This document shows, piece after piece, positions 59,981-64,000 of a stretch of 64,000 bases of DNA (position 1 is its first letter; each line of letters starts with the position of its first letter). The stretch spans positions 5,084,001-5,148,000 of the forward strand of contig NZ_AP022576.1 of the NCBI RefSeq assembly GCF_010730355.1. Direction: 5' to 3'. The position numbers and the translations under genes are program-made. Source of the DNA: Mycobacterium florentinum. GTDB lineage: Bacteria; Actinomycetota; Actinomycetes; Mycobacteriales; Mycobacteriaceae. Under the pieces are notes generated by a model, which saw nothing but the letters and a program-made list of their open reading frames with translations, was not told the DNA's origin and ran no database searches.

Positions 59981-60349
59981 CTAGTTGCACGCCCAGGTGT
60001 CGATGGAGCCGCCGCCGAGTTTGGTCAAGGCGTCCTTCATCGCGGCGGCCAGGGTCGAGCCGACACCGCCCTGGAATGCCTTGCCATTGGTCGCGACGGC
60101 GCCGCAATCGGTGAAGCTGGTGAGCACCTTGCAGTCGGTGTATGCGCAGTTTTTGACCGCGGTCGCCTCCGCGGCCGGGCGGGTAGGGTAGTCCCACGAG
60201 CGGCCCCAGGAACCGTTGCTGGAGTAGGCAATCGCGCCGTATTGATCGGCGGCGCCGGCCGCGGGAGCCAGCGCGACGCTGATCGCGGCGGCGGTGGCCA
60301 TACCGGCGACGGCCACGGTGAACCGCCGGCGACGAGCAATCGTCCTCAT
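59981..60349 (-). CDS. secreted DUF4189 protein (Rv1269c-type)
   Basis: A 122-residue exported protein. The signal peptide has an Arg-rich start (RTIARRRRF) and cleavage near PAAGAAD (about 31-34). The mature domain shows the DUF4189 pattern: YGAIAYSSNGSWGRSWDYP, then A-x-NCAYTDCKVLTSFTDCGAVAT, and a final WACN, with four cysteines likely in disulfides. Function unknown. The ATG at 60349 follows AAAGGAA. Same strand and close spacing suggest it may be transcribed with lprA and the C39-like gene. Confidence 0.85.
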   Translation of the reverse strand: MRTIARRRRFTVAVAGMATAAAISVALAPAAGAADQYGAIAYSSNGSWGRSWDYPTRPAAEATAVKNCAYTDCKVLTSFTDCGAVATNGKAFQGGVGSTLAAAMKDALTKLGGGSIDTWACN

Positions 60350-60417
60350 TGGTGATTCCTTTCCGAATGCCGGCGGTCCGGCGGTTTCCGCGTTTTCCAG
60401 GGGTTGCGATTCCGCGC

Positions 60418-61158
60418 TCATGGCGAGACGGGCTTCGTGGCGCTGACCGTCTTGCCCCAGTCCGACATCGTCAGCGTCACCGAGGTGTCGTTCGTCGGAT
60501 GGACCCGAAGCTGAACGAGGTGCGAGGAGCCGTCCGAGGCGATCCAGACCGTGGTGGGCACCGTCGTCACGCTCTGCGCGGTCAACTTGGAGCCGGCCAG
60601 GGTGGCGACGTCGTCGGCCGAGGAGCTACCGGTGATCTTGGTGGTTGCGACGCCGTTGACCTGCTCGGTCCCCGACACCGCACCGCCCTGCAGTTTCGAC
60701 AGCAGATTGGCCAGCCCCTTGGTGGGGTCCAGCAGCACCGACACGTTGTAGATCGAGGCGCCGTTGCCGAAGTCGGTGTAGGTGCCGGGCTGTCCGAGGT
60801 CGGAGTAGAGATGGCCGTCGATGTAGACGAACTTCGCGTCTTCCGGCGATTTGCCGACCAGCAGCGTCGCGGTACCCGTGGCAACCGTTTGCGGGGTGTT
60901 GGAGATGTCGCCGTCCAGCTTGGTCACACGAAGATTGGGCACGTCGCCCTGCACGGCCACGCTGACATGCATCCCGGTGACCTTGGTCATCGCGTCGGCG
61001 GCCTGCTTGAGCAGGGTGGCCGCCTCGCTGCTGGAGGTGCTGGAAGTGGTGCCGGGCGGTTTGCCGGTGCTCGAGTCATTCGAACAGCCACCGATGGCGA
61101 GTACGAGGGCGAGCGCTGCGGCAGCGGCGGCGGTGACGGTGCGAGGCGAGAGCTTCAT
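60418..61158 (-). CDS. lprA: lipoprotein LprA (LppX/LprAFG family)
   Basis: A 246-residue lipoprotein with lipobox IGGC (about 22-25). The mature part has the LppX/LprAFG fold with a hydrophobic cavity that binds acylated lipids (VTGMHVSVAVQGDVPNL, ISNTPQTVATGTATLLVG, DGHLYSDLGQPGTYTDFG, LTMSDWGKTVSATKPV). M. tuberculosis LprA is a known TLR2 agonist. I prefer ATG 61158 because AAGGAG stands six bases before it; ATG 61164 would leave no space. Confidence 0.92.
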   Translation of the reverse strand: MKLSPRTVTAAAAAALALVLAIGGCSNDSSTGKPPGTTSSTSSSEAATLLKQAADAMTKVTGMHVSVAVQGDVPNLRVTKLDGDISNTPQTVATGTATLLVGKSPEDAKFVYIDGHLYSDLGQPGTYTDFGNGASIYNVSVLLDPTKGLANLLSKLQGGAVSGTEQVNGVATTKITGSSSADDVATLAGSKLTAQSVTTVPTTVWIASDGSSHLVQLRVHPTNDTSVTLTMSDWGKTVSATKPVSP

Positions 61159-61504
61159 CGACATCTCCTTCAGTGGTGGCCACAGCTGCCTCCTGCATAG
61201 CAATCGCCGCGCAGCAAATCAACAGCCGACCCCCGAGCTTAGTGAGCCCGATGTCGGATGCGGAAGGTCTAAACAGGATCGCGCGTCTGCCCGGTGTCGC
61301 CGCGCAGTCACATTCGGGCCGATATGACAGTGAATTAGCTTGATTAGCAACGTTTTCCAATCTCACCGCGGTGTTGTGGAAGCTGCGGTGTCGTCGAACG
61401 CGGTGCCTGACCGGCGTGACCGAGGGTCCGCAATCCGAACCCAGAAATGGCGAATGGGGGGATCCCGGTTACCGGGATCCCCCCATCCAGTGGGGTGGGT
61501 GCGA
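61159..61504. other. 346-bp intergenic region between lprA and the DUF732 gene
   Basis: No gene is supported here. It holds the lprA ribosome binding site at its left end and a strong hairpin at 61454-61486 near its right end. The middle (about 61200-61440) has short low-quality frames only and a slightly lower GC stretch around 61330-61370; I see no clear promoter motif. Confidence 0.5.
61454..61486 (-). terminator. strong hairpin terminator after the DUF732 gene
   Basis: A perfect 15-bp stem (61454-61468 with 61472-61486) closed by a three-base TTA loop, starting 18 bp after the DUF732 stop. The stem is G/C-rich and symmetrical around GGATCC-containing arms; no T tail follows on the minus strand. 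Confidence 0.8.
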
Positions 61505-61840
61505 CTAGGTGAGCTGCGGGGCGAGTTGCGGGCAGTAGGCGTGGGTCGCGTCGACGACGAAGTAGGCCGCCTGATGGCTGGTCAGGTTCGTCTGCTGCAG
61601 GACCTCGCTGGCGACGTCGGTGCCCGTTTTGCCGGACGCGAGCTCCTGGCAGACCTTGTGGCCGTCCTTGATGGCGTCCGCGGGGGAGTTGAAGGAGATG
61701 CCGAGCTTGTCCATCTGGGCGAGGAACGCGTCGTCGGCGCTGGTAGCTCCGGCGGTGCCGGCGGTACCGACTGCGATGATGCCGATGGCGGCGGCGCCGA
61801 TGACGGTGCTGGCAATCGTGCTGATGCGGCGAGTGAACAT
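61505..61840 (-). CDS. secreted DUF732 protein (Rv1271c-type)
   Basis: A 111-residue exported protein. The signal peptide ends near AGTAGATSADD (about 28-36). The mature domain has the DUF732 pattern: DDAFLAQMDKLGISF, ADAIKDGHKVCQELASGKT and a C-terminal HAYCPQLAP, with two cysteines that probably pair. The family is common in mycobacteria; function unknown. The ATG at 61840 follows AAAGGGA. Confidence 0.88.
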   Translation of the reverse strand: MFTRRISTIASTVIGAAAIGIIAVGTAGTAGATSADDAFLAQMDKLGISFNSPADAIKDGHKVCQELASGKTGTDVASEVLQQTNLTSHQAAYFVVDATHAYCPQLAPQLT

Positions 61841-61972
61841 TGCTGTGGTCCCTTTCGGTTGGGCGGTTGGGGTGCTGATGGGACTAGCGTCAGCCGCACT
61901 TCTAAAGGGATTCTGTATAACTTCTTGGCGTCGTTTCAGTAACGCCTCAGGCGCCCGGCCGGACCGGGAAGT

Positions 61973-63883
61973 TCAGGCCCGGGTCATCGCGTAATAGGCA
62001 CCCCGTCGGGCCATGAGTTCGGCGTGGTTGCCCTGTTCGACGACCCGGCCGGACTCGACCACCACGATGCGGTCGGCATCACGGATCGTCGAAAGACGGT
62101 GCGCGATAACGAAGCTCGTACGATCCCGGCGCAGCTCGTGCATGGCCCGCTGAATGAGAGCCTCGGTGCGGGTGTCGACCGAGCTGGTTGCCTCGTCCAG
62201 GATCAGCAGCTGCGGACGGGCCAGGAACGCGCGCGCGATCGTGATCAGCTGCTTCTCGCCGGCGCTGATGTTGGCGCCGTCGCCGGTGACCCGGGTCTGA
62301 TAGCCGGCCGGCAGGGTGTGTACAAAACGGTCGACGTAGGCCGCCTCGGCGGCCTCGGCCACCTCTCGCGCGCTGGCGTCGGGCCGGCCGTAGGCGATGT
62401 TCTCCGCGATCGTCCCGTCGAAGAGCCAGGTGTCTTGCAGCACCATGCCGATTCGCGATCGCAGGGCTTGTCTGCTCATCGTGGTGATGTCGACGCCGTC
62501 GATCAGGATGCGGCCGGAATCGACGTCGTAGAACCGCATCAGCAGGTTCACCAGCGTGGTCTTGCCCGCTCCGGTCGGTCCGACGATCGCCACGGTGCTA
62601 CCCGGCTCGGCCGCCATCGACAGGTCTTCGATCACCGGCGTGCCCGGGTGGTAGGCGAAGCTGACGTGCTGGAACTCGACACGTCCGCGCGGTTCCTCGC
62701 CGTTGGCCGGAGTTTGTTCGCCGGCCGGCGCGGGGTCGGGTGCTTCCTCGGGCTCGTCGAGCAGGTCGAACACCCGCTCAGCGCTGGCCACCCCGGATTG
62801 CAGGGTGTTGTACATCCCGGCCACCTGGCCCAGCGGGTTGTTGAGTTGCCGGACGTATTGGATGAACGCCTGGATGTTGCCGAGGGTGATGTGTCCGGTG
62901 GCCACTTGCAGACCGCCGAGCACCGCGACCGCGACGTATCCGAGGTTGCCGATGAACGCCGTGGCCGGCGCCACCAGGCCGGAGAAGAACTGCGAGCCGA
63001 AACTGGCGTGGTAGACGTCGTCGTTGAGACTGCGGAATTCCTCACGGGCGGCGTCCCGGTGACCGAAGGTCTTGACCACCGTGAAGCCGCTGTACGTCTC
63101 CTCGATGTGGGCGTTGAGCCGTCCGATGCTGGTCCACTGCGCCTTGAACAGGCGTTGCGAACGGCGCGCGATCGCCCGGGTGGCCAGCAGCGACAGCGGC
63201 ACGGTCAGCAGAGTGATCAGGGTCAGTGTCGGCGAAATCGACAGCATCATGGCCAGCGTCGTGACCACGGTCAGAATCGCCGTCAGCAACTGGCTGATTG
63301 TCATCGACAACGACGCTTGGACGTTGTCGATGTCGTTGGTCACCCGACTCAGCAGCTCGCCGCGCAGCCGCCCGTCGAAGTAGGACAGCGGCAGGCGATG
63401 GACCTTGTCCTCGACCTGCGAGCGCAGCGCGACCATGGTGCGCTGCAGGGTGAGGTTGAGCAGGCGAGCCTGTACCCAAATAAACAATGCGGCAACGATA
63501 TACAGGGCGAGGGCAACGCCCAGCGTTCTCGCCACCGCGCCGAAGTCCACGCCTTGACCGGGCACCAAATCCATTCCGGACAGCAGGTCGGCGAACGCGT
63601 TGTCACCGCGCGCCCGCGCCTGGGCGACGGCCTGCGCCTTGGTGATTCCCGCCGGCAGCCCGCGTCCGATCACACCGTTGAAGAGCAAATCGGTGGCGTG
63701 GCCCAGGATTCGCGGTACGACGACGCCGATCACCGTGCCGGTCAGGCCCAGTGTGATTACCGCGATGCTCAGCGTTCGTTGTGGCGCAAGCCGTTTCACC
63801 AGCCGGGTCGCGGTGCCCCAGAAGTCGCGCGATCGCGTGCTGGGTGCGGGTCCTTTGGTCGGCCGGAATGTCGCTCTGGTCAC
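61973..63883 (-). CDS. ABC exporter half-transporter (Rv1272c-type)
   Basis: A 636-residue fused permease-ATPase. Six membrane helices span about 40-335, interrupted by a large external loop ([21 protein letters not shown]). The ATPase (about 385-630) has Walker [10 protein letters not shown], an unusual signature NISAGEKQ in place of SGGQ, Walker [13 protein letters not shown] and switch AHRLSTI. The GTG at 63883 shares GTGA with the end of the next half-transporter, so the two form a heterodimer. The tuberculosis orthologue has been linked to fatty-acid transport (from memory). Confidence 0.9.
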   Translation of the reverse strand: MTRATFRPTKGPAPSTRSRDFWGTATRLVKRLAPQRTLSIAVITLGLTGTVIGVVVPRILGHATDLLFNGVIGRGLPAGITKAQAVAQARARGDNAFADLLSGMDLVPGQGVDFGAVARTLGVALALYIVAALFIWVQARLLNLTLQRTMVALRSQVEDKVHRLPLSYFDGRLRGELLSRVTNDIDNVQASLSMTISQLLTAILTVVTTLAMMLSISPTLTLITLLTVPLSLLATRAIARRSQRLFKAQWTSIGRLNAHIEETYSGFTVVKTFGHRDAAREEFRSLNDDVYHASFGSQFFSGLVAPATAFIGNLGYVAVAVLGGLQVATGHITLGNIQAFIQYVRQLNNPLGQVAGMYNTLQSGVASAERVFDLLDEPEEAPDPAPAGEQTPANGEEPRGRVEFQHVSFAYHPGTPVIEDLSMAAEPGSTVAIVGPTGAGKTTLVNLLMRFYDVDSGRILIDGVDITTMSRQALRSRIGMVLQDTWLFDGTIAENIAYGRPDASAREVAEAAEAAYVDRFVHTLPAGYQTRVTGDGANISAGEKQLITIARAFLARPQLLILDEATSSVDTRTEALIQRAMHELRRDRTSFVIAHRLSTIRDADRIVVVESGRVVEQGNHAELMARRGAYYAMTRA

Positions 63884-64000
63884 TGGGTGCCCCCGGCTCG
63901 ACCCGATCGCAGGGCGCCGACCGATTGTGAGTCGGCGAATTCCGCGTAGGTGGTGCAATCGGCCAGCAGCGACTCGTGGGTGCCCGTGCCCACCAATTTT
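63880..64000 (-). CDS. ABC exporter half-transporter, C-terminal end only (Rv1273c-type)
   Basis: The right edge cuts this gene. The last 39 codons are visible, including [20 protein letters not shown], the typical end of an ABC exporter ATPase domain. The stop overlaps the GTG of the downstream half-transporter by four bases. Confidence 0.85.
   Translation of the reverse strand, partial: KLVGTGTHESLLADCTTYAEFADSQSVGALRSGRAGGTQ

Overview
The window is high-GC actinobacterial chromosome from a mycobacterium. Its gene order follows the Mycobacterium tuberculosis segment from sigE (Rv1221) to the ABC exporter pair Rv1272c/Rv1273c almost gene for gene. The Rv labels used here are orthologue labels recalled from knowledge, not search results. 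Several M. tuberculosis genes of this segment are absent (Rv1225c to lpqX, vapBC33, PE_PGRS23, relBE). Extra genes sit at defined points, so the source is probably a non-tuberculous Mycobacterium. I see no insertion sequence, prophage, CRISPR array, tRNA or rRNA.

Layout. 1-5.7 kb: envelope stress and export (sigE, cut by the left edge; rseA; htrA; tatB; mrp; a secreted lytic transglycosylase with a CRP-type site upstream). 5.9-8.9 kb: a DUF1003 protein coupled to a channel-less MgtE-N/CBS protein, plus two small membrane proteins. 8.9-13.8 kb: the LpqY-SugABC trehalose importer, translationally coupled to an additional SUFU-domain gene. 13.9-24 kb: corA, mdh, a short malic enzyme not at this place in M. 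tuberculosis, lpqZ, two tandem SDR genes and kgd. 24-34 kb: an EcsC-like protein, a DHA2 efflux pump, a RecB-nuclease/helicase fusion, lprE, a DEAD-box helicase and an acyltransferase. 34-41.7 kb: a TetR/cyp130 operon with a readable promoter and operator, FAD oxidase, tap, udgB and two flavin enzymes.

41.7-50.7 kb: a very large membrane protein with two GGDEF domains and an EAL domain, a deazaflavin-dependent reductase-like protein, a HIT protein, amiB2, a hypoxanthine-DNA-glycosylase-like protein, the Rv1264-type adenylate cyclase and an Rv1265-type protein. The last has a striking 8-bp-period repeat over its start codon. 50.7-58.8 kb: a Ser/Thr kinase signalling block. It holds two PknH-like kinases with nearly identical kinase halves but different extracellular domains, an ABC transporter with two FHA domains lodged between them, and the FHA regulator EmbR. 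59-64 kb: secreted and lipoprotein genes (C39-like, DUF4189, LprA, DUF732) and a heterodimeric ABC exporter cut by the right edge.

Two themes recur. Second-messenger signalling is dense: cAMP synthesis plus a CRP-type site, c-di-GMP enzymes, and FHA/phosphothreonine partners. Many genes without a ribosome binding site have a TANNNT -10 box ending 6-8 nt before the start codon, the arrangement of leaderless mycobacterial mRNAs; I used this to choose several starts.
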